A stretch of 64,000 nucleotides of DNA from contig NC_134845.1 in assembly GCF_965363235.1 (NCBI RefSeq), positions 26,228,524 to 26,292,523 of the forward strand, given 5' to 3'. This stretch comes from Mytilus galloprovincialis. Lineage: Eukaryota > Mollusca > Bivalvia > Mytilida > Mytilidae. The notes under the pieces were generated by a model, which was not told the DNA's origin, made no database searches, and saw nothing but the letters and a program-made list of their open reading frames with translations. Below, piece by piece: positions 18,627 through 29,866 of this stretch (positions are counted from its first letter, which is position 1; each line of letters opens with the position of its first letter). The position numbers and the translations under genes are program-made.

Positions 18627-20774
18627 TTAGATGGCCATGGGTGGCACACTTAGTGGTCTTCTAAGAGTATTCAGCACTGCTTGCCAAAACAAAGCTTCCC
18701 CTATGCCTTTCTTGTAGCGTAGGTACGGCGTTGTATGTAACAAGGACCTTATACCACTGGTCATGTGGTACGCATCAATCGCCTTCAGCATGATTAGAAC
18801 ACATGCATCTTTTCCTTGTCGACGTCTTCTTTCTTGAACATAATCGCATTCCCATTGGCACCAATCGCTTCTAGCAAAATCATTACTCATTATGATCACA
18901 ACTTTCCACGATTTGTTCATATATTTGTCTATATTTTCTGTAATTGGGACTCCCGGATCAAATTCACGGTGATGAACACATAACTTAATTTGTTCATGTT
19001 CCATTCGTTTGATGAATTCACTATGAACCCATTCCCTATCAGCATCGCAGTACACCACAAACGCATGGAATTCAAAATCATCACTATTGTTTAGACGTAA
19101 ATAACCCCGTTTTCGAAGTCTATGCAATCGCATAATATAGCAATAGTTCCTTATATAGGTATGACCCTTGTAAGCTAATAAAATTGCAATTATCACCAAA
19201 AATGCAAATGAAGACAAAATTATTACGATTACTATAAACGGATTATTTGGTTCGCAACTCTCTGGGGTTGGATTGTATTTAATAACTAATCGACCTCGCA
19301 TTTCAGCAGGAAAATTACACGTGTACGCTTGTGGAAAATCTAAGCCCAGGTTTACTTTTGTTGTTCGAACCCAGTTACGGAACCACATGAGGTCACATGT
19401 ACAAGTAAATGGATTCCTTGCAAGGTACAATTGTTCTAGTTGGTTCAAAATTTTTTCAGGTAAAGATGATTTGTTCAGTGCATGTATTACATTACTTCTT
19501 AGGTTAATATACTTTATGTTACGCATATCAGCAAATGTTTCTGGCGGCCAAGACTTTATGAAATTTCCTTCAAGACTTATTTTCTCTAAGGATGTCAAAT
19601 TTCTAAAAAAGTTAGGATAAAGTACTTTCAAACCTACCGCTTGTAAAATCAAATATCTCATCTCATCCAAATGAGCAAACATCAGACCTACTGTAGTTTT
19701 ATCAGACGGCAGATAGTTATTCGTTAAATCTAAAAATTGTAATGACGGCGAGTGTTTAAATATGTGTTCTGCATTAAACCTAGAATCATTATTGTTGGTC
19801 TTGTCAAATCGGAAATTGTTGTATCCAAAATGTATACTGATTAACGACGTGCTTCTGAATGCCGTATGCTCTATTATTTTCAGCTGATAATTAAATTGAA
19901 GGAAAACATATCTTAATTGTGGAAGTTCTGAAAATGTATTATTCCTTAAAATCGTTAATCTATTGGCATGTAGACTTATGTTCTGTAATGCTGGCAAACA
20001 CTTGAAACATTTCGGATATAAATAAGATATAGCGTTGCCGTCCAAAACCAGAATTTGAAGCTTCGGAACTTTGCTTTTGTTCATTTTATCACAAAAGGTT
20101 GGAATACGAACGATATCATTCCTTGAGAGATCAATTTTGTTAGCCAATAATTTAACATTATCATCCAGAATTAAATATATGATATTATTTTTTGATAGGT
20201 TGATCTTTTTTAAGTTTTTTAATTCAGTATACCAATAAGGGAACACGAATTCAGTCAGCTGGTTTTCTTCGAGCGATATTGTTGTCACTTTTCGTAGGCT
20301 GATTGCCTCAAAAACATCAAAAGGAAACAGTTTCCAATAGTTTCCATACAAATGAATTTTCTTCAGTTGCGTTGTATTTACGAAATTCAACGCATTTTTC
20401 AGACTAGTTGCATTCAAATGTTTTTCGTCTGAAATTGCCAGTAATTTCAAAGAAATAAAATCCAAAAAGACGTCTTTTTTAACATATTTTATAGAATTTC
20501 CGATCAATACAAATTTTCTGATGTCAATTTTGGTAATATTTGATAGAAACCATCTAGAAAAATTGACATTACTGAAATTGTTATGGTTTAATTCAAATTC
20601 TTCAACAAATTTCGGAAGGTGTGGAACGTAGTCAAGTCCTGTGCAGATCGCGGTTTTCTGTTTCTTGTTACATGTGCAGTGTGGTTCGAAACAAAATTCA
20701 TCTGTTGTGTTAATACGTGTATTCACTGTCTGCAGACCCAATCCAAACAAAAACATCAAATGAATTTGCCTCAT
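18627..20774 (-). CDS. Toll-like receptor, copy 2 (tandem paralogue)
   Basis: Intact single-exon TLR of 715 residues, with the same order as its neighbour: signal region, LRR N-cap, leucine-rich repeats, one C-terminal cysteine cap, transmembrane helix and TIR domain. Compared with copy 1 it has a four-residue insertion in the LRR region (TNNND in place of N, after RFDK). Its N-terminal 74 residues differ at about 16 sites, yet the 151-residue TIR region differs at only three (L/M, N/H, S/R). The BB-loop REFDPG and the FW box are kept, so both copies look signalling-competent. The first ATG is at 20774-20772; a GTG six bases upstream is in frame but is not a likely start. Upstream flanks are shared with copy 1, confirming a segmental tandem duplication rather than retroposition. 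Both stop codons are preceded by the same ending, PLSVPPMAI. Confidence 0.93.
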   Translation of the reverse strand: MRQIHLMFLFGLGLQTVNTRINTTDEFCFEPHCTCNKKQKTAICTGLDYVPHLPKFVEEFELNHNNFSNVNFSRWFLSNITKIDIRKFVLIGNSIKYVKKDVFLDFISLKLLAISDEKHLNATSLKNALNFVNTTQLKKIHLYGNYWKLFPFDVFEAISLRKVTTISLEENQLTEFVFPYWYTELKNLKKINLSKNNIIYLILDDNVKLLANKIDLSRNDIVRIPTFCDKMNKSKVPKLQILVLDGNAISYLYPKCFKCLPALQNISLHANRLTILRNNTFSELPQLRYVFLQFNYQLKIIEHTAFRSTSLISIHFGYNNFRFDKTNNNDSRFNAEHIFKHSPSLQFLDLTNNYLPSDKTTVGLMFAHLDEMRYLILQAVGLKVLYPNFFRNLTSLEKISLEGNFIKSWPPETFADMRNIKYINLRSNVIHALNKSSLPEKILNQLEQLYLARNPFTCTCDLMWFRNWVRTTKVNLGLDFPQAYTCNFPAEMRGRLVIKYNPTPESCEPNNPFIVIVIILSSFAFLVIIAILLAYKGHTYIRNYCYIMRLHRLRKRGYLRLNNSDDFEFHAFVVYCDADREWVHSEFIKRMEHEQIKLCVHHREFDPGVPITENIDKYMNKSWKVVIIMSNDFARSDWCQWECDYVQERRRRQGKDACVLIMLKAIDAYHMTSGIRSLLHTTPYLRYKKGIGEALFWQAVLNTLRRPLSVPPMAI

Positions 20775-21716
20775 GATCACGTGTTCTCAATACAATCTGA
20801 AAGCAAACATGGTCATGATATCTGTAGCATTCATAATTGAATTCAAATGTTTGTAAAGAGTGCCAAAAGTCTGAATTGTTACCCCATTTCCAGAAATTGG
20901 AACAATACCAAATGATAGGGTCAATTTGTTGATGCAGAGTTCTTATCAAAATCGAATGTTATGCTAAGGACAACCAATGGTAACACAACTGATTTGATTG
21001 TTGTTTGCTTTTTATAGACGTCTTATCGTACAAATAGTGATGTGATCACTTGCATTAAAATACCAGGTCAATGAATAGTCATGATATCAGTGATTCACCA
21101 ATCACAGTTTACTGTCTGATTTAGAATATCTTAAACACTCGAGAGAACGTAGAAAATATTTTGATAATATCTATAAAGATTTTTTTACAAATAATTATTT
21201 TTATTATTATTTCCAAGCTAGATTATTGAAAATACATACGGTTGGTTCTGAACACAACTTTCCTCTGCTTTATTTCATATACTGATGTGAATACTGTTCT
21301 GCAGAATTCCCAAACTTAATATGCATTTGTAATAAGGGCAACAGGAAATAAATGAATACGTTAAACTTCAGAGAAATACTTCCTCGTCTAAAGTGATAAA
21401 AACAAACGGTATAAGATAAAACACTTATTGTGTCTTTGTGAAAGATAGAAAAACGATCGATTTTCCCAATATCCTTGTCATTTTTTCAACAGATTTCCTG
21501 TTACGTGGTAAATTCAAACTTCTAAAATTCAAAGTTCAAAACAATCATAACTCTTGGGTGTTACCACCACCAAGAATAAACGGCATTGTTTGGATTTGGC
21601 ACAATTTTGGGAATTATTTGGTTTTCAATATTATATTCATCTACATCATTGATTTGACCTTTTCAAATATCACAGTTTTGATTCCACCACTACAGAAATC
21701 TATTTTTCATTTACAC
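20775..21716. other. Upstream flank of TLR copy 2
   Basis: Collinear with 12,300-12,360 and 12,920-13,930 of unit 1 without the family A tail insertion. No gene; the open frame 20710-20949 overlaps the receptor start and is a by-product. Confidence 0.65.
20795..20808 (-). promoter_or_regulatory. Conserved splice-acceptor-like site before TLR copy 2 ATG
   Basis: Counterpart of the site before copy 1: TGTTTGCTTTCAG/ATT on the minus strand, about 22 bases before the ATG. Immediately upstream, copy 2 lacks roughly 500 bases that copy 1 has, so the promoters may differ if transcription starts locally. Confidence 0.4.
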
Positions 21717-21902
21717 TTCCGGAGCACCTGAGATCACCCTTAGTTCTGGCGGGGTTCGTGTTGCTTATTCTTTAGTTTTCTATGTTGTGTCGTGTGAACT
21801 ATTTTTTGTCTGTTTGTTTTTTTCATTTTTAGCCATGGCGTCATTAGTTTATTTTCGATTTATGAGTTTGACGGTCCCTCGGGTTTCTTTCGTCCCTCTT
21901 TT
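21717..21902 (+). mobile_element. Penelope-like element, 3' tail of family A (5'-truncated)
   Basis: CCGGAGCACCTGAGATCACC to CTTTCGTCCCTCTTTTA, matching the tail of the family A copies. It marks the end of detectable TLR-unit DNA. Confidence 0.7.
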
Positions 21903-22084
21903 ATGTGTATTGCGTGATAACAGTAATTTCAATTGTATGTACTTATTGATCATATTCACGGAAGTATTCGACTTGGTGCATTTTTAATGATAAAGTTCCG
22001 AGAACATTTTCGTAAAGTTAAAGATATTTTCTTTTGATAATTCATACAGATTAAGAAAAGATGATAAAAATAAAAACTTTGTTT

Positions 22085-23171
22085 TATTGTGCATTAAAAG
22101 AGGGACGAAAGATACCAAAGGGACAGTCAAACTCATAAATCCAAAACAAACTGACAACGCCATGGCTAAAAATGAAAAAGACAAACAGAAAAACAATACG
22201 TCACATGACACAACATAGAAAACCAAAGAAAAAACAACACGAACCCCACCAAAAACTAGGGGTGATCTCAGGTGCTCCGGAAGGGTAAGCAGATCCTGCT
22301 CCACATGTGGCTCCCGTCGTGTTGCTTATGTGATTACAAATCCGGTAAATAGTCTAATTCGGTAGGTCACATTCATGAAAGGGAAGGGGATTGTAGTTAC
22401 GACGTAAGGAACATATCCGATATCATTTGTGAAACGGTTATTCCATAACGGTCAACCAACTCGTGATGGCGTCCGTAAAATTTACGAAGGGATGATTTCA
22501 ACTTCACCATTTAGAACTCTTGGTTTAATAGCTTCCTTGTGAGCAGTAACCCTCTATCAAGAAAATCATGATAGGAAATGCAAGCACGGGAATATCGTAT
22601 CAATTGGGAGATATATACCCCGTATGCAGGTGCTGCTGGAATATTGCTACTTAGAAATGGAAAGTTCACAATTGGAAAGCTGAAATCATCTCTTTTGTCG
22701 TAAAGTTTTGTTTTCAACCAACCCTCATTGTCAATTTCTAGATGTAAGTCAAGATATGAAGCCGACTTAACTGTATCTGTAGTATCCTTTATCTCCAATT
22801 CGATGGGATAGATGCGTTCCACATAGTCACCAAATTTTGAATTGTTTAGTGAAAGAACGTCATCTATATAGCGGAAAGTAGAGTTAAAGGATATTGCTAA
22901 CTTCTTATCTTTCTTCCTAAGAAGTTCCTGCATGAAGTCAGCCTCATAATAATAAAGAAACAAGTCGGCAAGTAGAGGGGCACAGTTTGTTCCCATTGGG
23001 ATGCCGACAGTCTGTTGAAAAACACGTCCTCCGAACGTTACAAATATGTTGTCAATCAAGAAATCAAGCATCTTGATAATATCGGTTTCAGAGAATTTTT
23101 TGTTTGAATCAGAGTGATTCTTTACAAAGTATGATTTATCCCTCCCTAAGACAAGATACTTGTATCTACAT
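22085..23171 (-). mobile_element. Penelope-like element, family A, best-kept RT copy (5'-truncated)
   Basis: The minus-strand frame from 23170 to 22511 encodes the palm and thumb part of a PLE-type reverse transcriptase: GIPMGTNCAPLLADLF, the catalytic YIDD box in FRYIDDVLS, YLDLHLEI and VNFPFLSSNIPAAPAYGVY. Then follows a non-coding tail ending at AAAGAGGGACGAAAG (plus strand). No GIY-YIG domain follows the RT before the tail. RT motifs before box B are mostly missing, so it is a dead 5'-truncated copy. The same family lies at 5037-6230. Confidence 0.78.
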
Positions 23172-23361
23172 TAATTTGTGTTATGTAAATGCGTTTATAT
23201 ATGTTGAATGTTATATATTATTTATAATTTTAATAAAGATATTGACAGATAATTATAATTGTATGTATTATGTTTTGTAGGGCGTTTAGTTTTCAATACA
23301 TTGAATACGTCTGGTGCCAATAATAAAATTTTACTGGATTAGTTTTGTTAGTCACATGACT

Positions 23362-23384
23362 CCCCCCCCCCCCCCCCCCCCCCC
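23362..23384. repeat. Poly-C tract
   Basis: Twenty-three consecutive C on the plus strand; length in an assembly is unreliable. Confidence 0.9.
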
Positions 23385-23409
23385 GTTACAATAATAGGAA
23401 AATTTTTAT

Positions 23410-23475
23410 ATATATATAGCTCTTAGAGCTGATGTTTGTAATTATATTGCTTATATACCGACTCTAAATAAATAT
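23410..23475 (+). mobile_element. Solo LINE 3' end
   Basis: GAGCTGATGTTTGT followed by TATATACCGACTCTAAATAAA matches the 3' end of the LINE at 23927-27710 (GCTCATGTTTGT and GCCGACTCTAAATAAA). An extremely 5'-truncated copy of the same or a close family. Confidence 0.6.
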
Positions 23476-23644
23476 GTATGCTCTTATGTCGGCTAATGTC
23501 TATAGATACAATATGATTAAAATATACTTTATACTACATGTGCAGAGATCGATATTTTACCTGATTAGATTGACGTCTATAGATTTCATGTTAAAAGTTC
23601 AGAATAACGGTTAACAAAAGTTAAAGGTCAGTGAAATTGCAATC

Positions 23645-23811
23645 ATAGGCGGATCCAGGGGGATCTTGGGGGCCCACCTTCGACCCTTTCGTGGGAAAAA
23701 TTTGGTTGATATTTTAGGGATCGAATTACTGCAGCATGACTGGAACGCACCCCCTTTTTATGTCAGTCAGCGGGCTCGCCTATTGAAAAGTTCCAACTCC
23801 GCCACTGGCAA
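23645..23811. mobile_element. Small TIR element (GGCGGATCCAGGGG)
   Basis: About 165 bases with GGCGGATCCAGGGG at one end and CCGCCACTGG at the other; internal AAAATTTGGTTG and GCATGACTGGA. A second copy is at 49341-49500. The open frame 23666-23902 across it is not a gene. Confidence 0.6.
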
Positions 23812-23884
23812 TGCCCTTATAAAACCAAGTGTGAAGAAAGAATGTGTGGCAGATTTTTCTTTGCGGTTGATCAGTGTTGGGGAT

Positions 23885-23926
23885 GAATTCCATTTTTTTT
23901 AAATGTTCTTTTTTAATCAGCTAAGA
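23885..23926 (+). repeat. Left target-site duplication of the LINE
   Basis: GAATTCCATTTTTTTT, then TGTTCTTTTTTAATCAGCTA; matches 27711-27753 with a few differences. Confidence 0.65.
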
Positions 23927-26900
23927 TGATGTTTTACCAAGTATGTGTTTTTATACTAACTGTATCATTACATCAGCAAACAGAGCAGCTTATGTTTAAC
24001 AATTTTAATGTAGTGCCACATTTTAACATTATTTCTGACTAATTTTACTGTCAAAACTCGACAGGCACGTACAACGTAACCCTAGCGAACGACCTAGATA
24101 TTGAATTTCACTTCATGATTTTTTATCACATAGTATGCGATGCCCACCATCTATCCCAGTTGAGTTTAAACAACGACATCACAGACTTCTGATACTTCTC
24201 GTTATAAGTGGTGATATTTCACTCAACCCAGGACCAGCTAAACATTCATGTGGTCACTGCCATAAAGTAGTTGCGAAAAACCACCGTGAAGTATTATGTG
24301 AGGCTTGCAACTACTGGTGGCACATTAAATGTGCCAATATTTCACCTACCAGTTACAATGATCTATGTAACTCTGAAGAACCGTGGTTATGCAATGACTG
24401 TAATTCATTTAAGTTTACCAATTCATTTTTTTGATATTTTCTTACAAAACTCTACATGTATGAACACTAGCAACTCATCGTCATCTTCAGAAAGTTCAGG
24501 GTCTGACATCTTCACTGAACTTAGAGAAGCTAGGAAAAAGCATATAAACAACTCTCATATATGCCATTTAAACATTAACAGTATGCGGTACAAGTTTGAT
24601 GAACTTAAACCAATTCTACTTGATAAAATTGTTGACTGTCTGATTATTTCTGAGACCAAATTATAGACTCTTCTTTTAAAGACTCCTTATTTGAAGTCGA
24701 TGGGTATAAACTACAGCGAAGAGACCGTACTGACCATGGAGGAGGTATAGCTACTTTCATGCGAGCTGACATACCAGCCTGAAGAAGACTTGACATTGAA
24801 TATAAGACTCTTGAAAAAATGTATATGAGATTACTCTGGATAAAACTAAATGGTTAATTTATGCTATTTATCGTCCACCATCAATGGCGAATAATATTTT
24901 TTATGACTCCATAAATATACTATTAGATAAAGGTTCCAAATTTATAGAAAATTATTTGGTTATTGGTGATCTTAACTACGATTTTATGGTTAAAAGCAAA
25001 TCACAAATATTGGAGGATATATGTGACATTTTTGATCTGTCAAATATAGTGAAAAAACCTACATGCTATATGAAAGGGTATGAACAATCACTTGTAGATG
25101 TTATTCTTACAAACAGAACAACTCTTTGTTTCAAAACACTGAATTTTAACAATGGTGTTAGTGATTGTCATCATATAATATCTACTTTTATAAAAGGTCA
25201 TACACCTAATTGTGTAAACAGTAAGACACAATACAGAAGTTTTAAATCTTTTAATGTTGATAATTATATTAATGATCTTGATAATATAATTTTTTGACAT
25301 GATTCAGATGAATGTATAGATGATATAAATTTGGTATATAATGATTTTGAAACAAAAGTCTCTGATGTGATAAATTGTCATGCACCAATGAAATACAGAT
25401 ACCCTCGAAAAAAACTCAGTACCATATATGAACAGAGAACTAAGAAAAGCTATTTTTCACAAACAAATGCTGAGAACAAAATTTGAAAAATACAAAACAA
25501 GCAAAACTTGGGAAGCATATAGAAGACAAAGAAATATGGTCACAAAATTAAAAAGAGAATCAGTGAACATTTATTTTCAAGAAAGATGTGCTGGAGGACA
25601 AAAATCAAAACACTTTTATAGCACAGTCAAACCATTTTTATCTAAAAAAATCTATCTGTAGCCAACAAAAAATTGTACTTGTGGATGATAATAAAATTTT
25701 AAACGACACTAAAGATGTCTCTGACAACTTTAATACTTTTTTGTTAATGTTGCCAAGACATAGGCAAAGGTACTATTTTTAAAGAAAAAACACATCCTAG
25801 TATTTTAAAAATTAAATCTCACATACAACATGATAAATCGTTTGATTTTAAACCTATACATGTTGACACAGTAAACAAACTTGTGAAAAAGATCAATATA
25901 AAAAAAAGAATATCATCTAAACTACTACGAGCTGGTGCACCAGTACTCAACAAACACATAACAACATTAATAAATAACACCATAGACTCCAGTGAGTTTC
26001 CCAACAGACTCAAAGAAGCTCAAGTTGTACCATTACATAAAAAGAATGATCCACTGGATAAAAAGAACTATAGACCTGTGAGCATTTTACCAACAATTTC
26101 AAAAGTCTATGAAATGGTTATGTCTGACCAGTTAACTGAATTTTTTGAGAATATATTTCATTCTTTTTTGTGTGCATTCAGAAAAAGTCATGGATGTCAG
26201 ACAGCTTTGCTGAGACTCCTTGAAGATTGGAAAACAGCTTTGGATAATAATATGTACATGTGGCAGATATTCTTATGGATCTTTCGAAAGCTTTTGACTG
26301 TTTACCTCATGATATTCTTTTAAGTAAATTATCTGCCTACGGTCTTTCTTCTAAATCAGTGAAATTACTTCAAAATTATCTTACATATCGTAGGCAACAA
26401 CTCAAACTTCAGGGAGTACTCAGCAGTTGGGCTGACATCCAGAAAGGGGTACCCCAAGGCTCAATCCTGGGGCCCCTATTATTTAATATTTTTATAAACG
26501 ACATATTCTATTTTATTGAACATGGTACATGTACCTTGTATAATTATGCCGATGACAATACTCTGTCTTATGCTGACAATGATTTTGATAATTTATTATG
26601 TACACTCGAAAGAGAAAGTGCTGTTTTAATTGACTGGTTCAGATTTAATTGTATGCAGGCAAATCCTGACAAATTCCAAGCCATCGCAGTTGGAAATAAA
26701 ACATTTGCAAAAAAGCCTGTTTTTAATATACAGTCAGCAAAATTATCCTGTGATGAGATTGTCAAACTTTTGGGTATTGATATTGACTATCAACTTAATT
26801 TTAATCACCACATTAAAAATATTTGTCGTAAAGCATCCCAACTACTGAATGTTTTGAAGCGCATTGGCTGCTACCTTACTAAATTGAATAAACTGACAAT

Positions 26901-27710
26901 TTTCCACACATTTATTTTATCTAATTTTAATTTTTGTCCTTTAGCATGGCATTTTTGCAACAAAAATAACACCACCAAATTGGAAAAAAATCAGGAAAGG
27001 GCTTTACGATTTATATATGAAGACTATGTTAGTTCATATGATGAACTACTTTTACGAGCAAACTTAAGGTTCCATCACTGAAAATAAGACGTATGCGTAA
27101 CATGGCTATTGAGTGTTTTAAACTTTTATATAAATTGTCACCACCATGCTTACATGATTTAGTTGTTTTGAAAGACTGTAAATATAATTTTAGATATTCT
27201 AATATTGTAGATATACCTAGGGTTCGGACATCAACCTATGGTAAGAACTCTTTTAAATACACAGCCGCTGTTTTATGGAATGATCTACCTGATGATTTAA
27301 AAAAATTGCTAATTTTAGTCAGTTTAAAAATATTTTAAAGTCATGGAATGGAAATGACTGTAAGTGCACAGTTTGTGCAGACTTTTAGTTTATATATTAT
27401 GCAAATTTATTTACCATCTATATAGATCATATCCCATTTTTTTCAATTTTTATGCTACGCATTTTTACCAGCTTTTATGCCTAGTTTACACTTATATGCT
27501 TTTAGCCTTAATACCTAGCTTATGCTTATATTCTGCTTTTAGTGCTTCATTTTTGTGCTGTGATATTTATTGCATGTGTACTATATTATGTATTGTATTG
27601 TTATAAATGCTGTACTGTTAAATAATGTCTCATATGTCGGTTAAAAGCTCATGTTTGTCTATGTTTTATATACCATGCCGACTCTAAATAAAGCTTATTT
27701 ATAGCTAAGT
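23927..27710 (+). mobile_element. CR1-like LINE, near full length, frame-broken, with PHD finger and 2A-like peptide
   Basis: Order: 5' leader; ORF from ATG 24135 with LVISGDISLNPGP (2A-like, DxxxNPGP) then a Cys/His-rich PHD finger (CGHCHK to CNDC, about residues 38-90); apurinic-type endonuclease pieces (CHLNINS, SETKL, GDLNYD, SDCHH) over 24466-25297; reverse transcriptase with RPVSILPTISK, LMDLSKAFDC, GVPQGSILGPLLFN and the catalytic YADD box (NYADDNTLS) at 25883-27081; and a C-terminal block ending in the LWNDLPDDLK region (27093-27338). The 3' end is GCCGACTCTAAATAAAG. Coding parts lie in changing frames (PHD frame, endonuclease at 24271-24666 and 24884-25297, RT at 25883 and 26260, C-terminus at 27093), so it is dead. 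A flanking repeat of about 42 bases (23885-23926 and 27711-27753) looks like a target duplication. Confidence 0.85.
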
Positions 27711-27753
27711 GAAATCCATTTTTTTACATTTGTTCTTTTTTAATCAGCTAAGA
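27711..27753 (+). repeat. Right target-site duplication of the LINE
   Basis: GAAATCCATTTTTTTACA, then TGTTCTTTTTTAATCAGCTA; matches the left copy. Confidence 0.65.
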
Positions 27754-28236
27754 AAGTTATGTTGTCTAAGGCTAAATTACTACAGAATGTCCATCTTATT
27801 TTAATTTATACATAAGTGGGGCGATATGTATGACTTATAGATATGCAATGGGATTTTACCCTTTTAAATAGTTTGGCGAGTTGTAATCAAGCTTGGATTA
27901 ATATATTTTTAATGGGGCGAGTTGGTGAAAAAAAGGGCGAGTTGGTGAAAAAAAGGGCGAGTTGTCATAAATTCGTCACGAAATAAGGGGACGTTACTGC
28001 ATTGGAAATAAGGGGACGTTACTGCATTGGAAAATAATGCACCTGCTCATCGAACTATTTGTTTATATTTTTGTTAAAGGGAAATGAAGTTTTCTTTACT
28101 AGTAAATGTCATCTTCTTGATGAAAGTTTTTTGGAGCATCATACAAAAATCTGGATAGTGTCACAGCGTGCACAGTTTCATATAAAGCAATATATAGCTT
28201 AGTTTCATAAAGGTAGAACCAGTAAAATTATACACA
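27754..28236. other. Intergenic DNA with small tandem duplications
   Basis: GGGCGAGTTGGTGAAAAAAA is repeated near 27913-27960 and AAGGGGACGTTACTGCATTG near 27985-28030. Otherwise unremarkable AT-rich DNA without a gene. Confidence 0.6.
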
Positions 28237-28407
28237 TTAGGCCAACTAAAATTAATTAGTAGATTTTCATCCAAATTTTTGAAAATAATGGGGCGGGTGG
28301 GAGGATTTTATTTTTTAAATTTTATTTCATATGAAACCCTTTTGCATGTTTTGTGACGAGTTCTTCATATATGCAAGTGTAATAATAAGCTTATATCATG
28401 TATTGTT

Positions 28408-28498
28408 AAGGTCGTACAGTGACCTATAGTTGTAAATGTCTGTGTCATTTTGGTCTTTTGTGGAGAGTTGTCTCATTGGCAATAATACCATCTCTTCT
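28408..28498 (+). repeat. Dispersed repeat E
   Basis: CAGTGACCTATAGTTGTAAAT and GAGAGTTGTCTCATTGGCAA, as at 78-172 and 48893-48985; here close to the presumed consensus. Confidence 0.7.
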
Positions 28499-28729
28499 TT
28501 TTTATATACACAAGTATGAGGAATCTTACATAATTGTTCAAATCCTTAAATAAATATACTTAACCTATAGCTGTACAATGTAACCTATGGGAATGCAACA
28601 AGAGTATAAATCTCAATAACCGAAAATTATACCATAGTTATCTATGGTATAATTTTCACAATTATACCATGGTTTTGATGTGAATGATTTTCGAAAAGAA
28701 AAACAAAGATGGCAAGACCTAAAGGAGGC

Positions 28730-28868
28730 CGCCTGAATTTTTAATTTGACATATGAACAACAGAGTCAATGTGGGGCCACTAAGCTTACTGCCCGCTTTG
28801 CACCAGCCGAAATAAATGAATGCCTAGGGTGGGAATCGAACCCACGTACACCAACTCCGTTATCCCTA
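28730..28868 (-). mobile_element. tRNA-related SINE-like fragment
   Basis: On the minus strand GGGTTCGATTCCCACCC is a canonical RNA polymerase III B box, followed by CGGCTGGTGCAAAGCGGGCA and further non-tRNA sequence. A matching A box and cloverleaf are not evident, so it is a truncated SINE rather than a tRNA gene. Confidence 0.5.
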
Positions 28869-29866
28869 TATTTTTAAATGAACAAAAAATTGTCAAGAAC
28901 AAATTTAAAAAAAGGTATAAATGTGTTAAAATTTAATTATCAAATTATACATGAAAATATAAGTTGAATTTCGGTGATTCAGAATCTGATGTCTATTTAG
29001 ATTGTAGTCCCATAGCTTCCATTGTACAGCTACATGAATATATTTGGTAAAAGGGTTTAAAATTGCCGAGGTACATTTTTTTGGGGGAGAAGGGAGCGGA
29101 AGGCACGCCCTTTTCGAGGAGCTTCATGTATGGTAGATGCGTAGTCCTTTTTTTAAATATAGTTTTAGCTTAAATGTTGACTTGCTAGACCCCTCCCCCT
29201 TTAGAAATCCTGGAATCTCATCCGATTTGATATAAATCTAAACTGTTAACGAGGTTGCTTAAGTAATAACACTTATGTTTGAGAATTAAAAATAGATGGG
29301 TTCCTTTAAATGAAGCTGAACATAGCAGGTTAATTTAAATGGAAGCTGAACATTTTGAATTCCGTTAATTAATGCGTCGACTTTGGCTTCTGGTACAAAT
29401 TAAAACGTCGAATTATTCATCCAAACTAGCTTACAGATTCTTGAGATTCAAATTTCCACAGAATTATAAAATTTATCAACAATAAAAATTTAAACATTTC
29501 GAACATTTAACATTTTGATAAAATAAAAAAATACACTAACCCTTTGCAGTTCAACTTTTAATCTGGGGTTCCGGAAAACTTTTTAATTATCTCTTGCAGC
29601 CATATGCAGAACATCCAATTTCTTTTGTCTGTAACGTTACCCGTCACCAATGTAGATGTGCATCCATCGCTGTCGAAAAATCTTGTCTAACTGATGTTCC
29701 CGCTGTTTCAGAAGCCCGTGCTTATTTCAGAAAGTAGGCGGAGCTTAATGTGTAAGGTCCAAAAAGGGTAATTCGACTGATTCTTATTAAAGTATTTTTA
29801 AAGTAAACTAACAAAACTATGTGAAATACACATTTTTAAACAGCAATATTTGCGATAGGTTAAAAC

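Noticed and set aside
28800-28868. tRNA gene
   Set aside because: Only a B box is recognisable; no acceptor stem pairing, anticodon arm or A box at proper spacing, and it continues into non-tRNA sequence.
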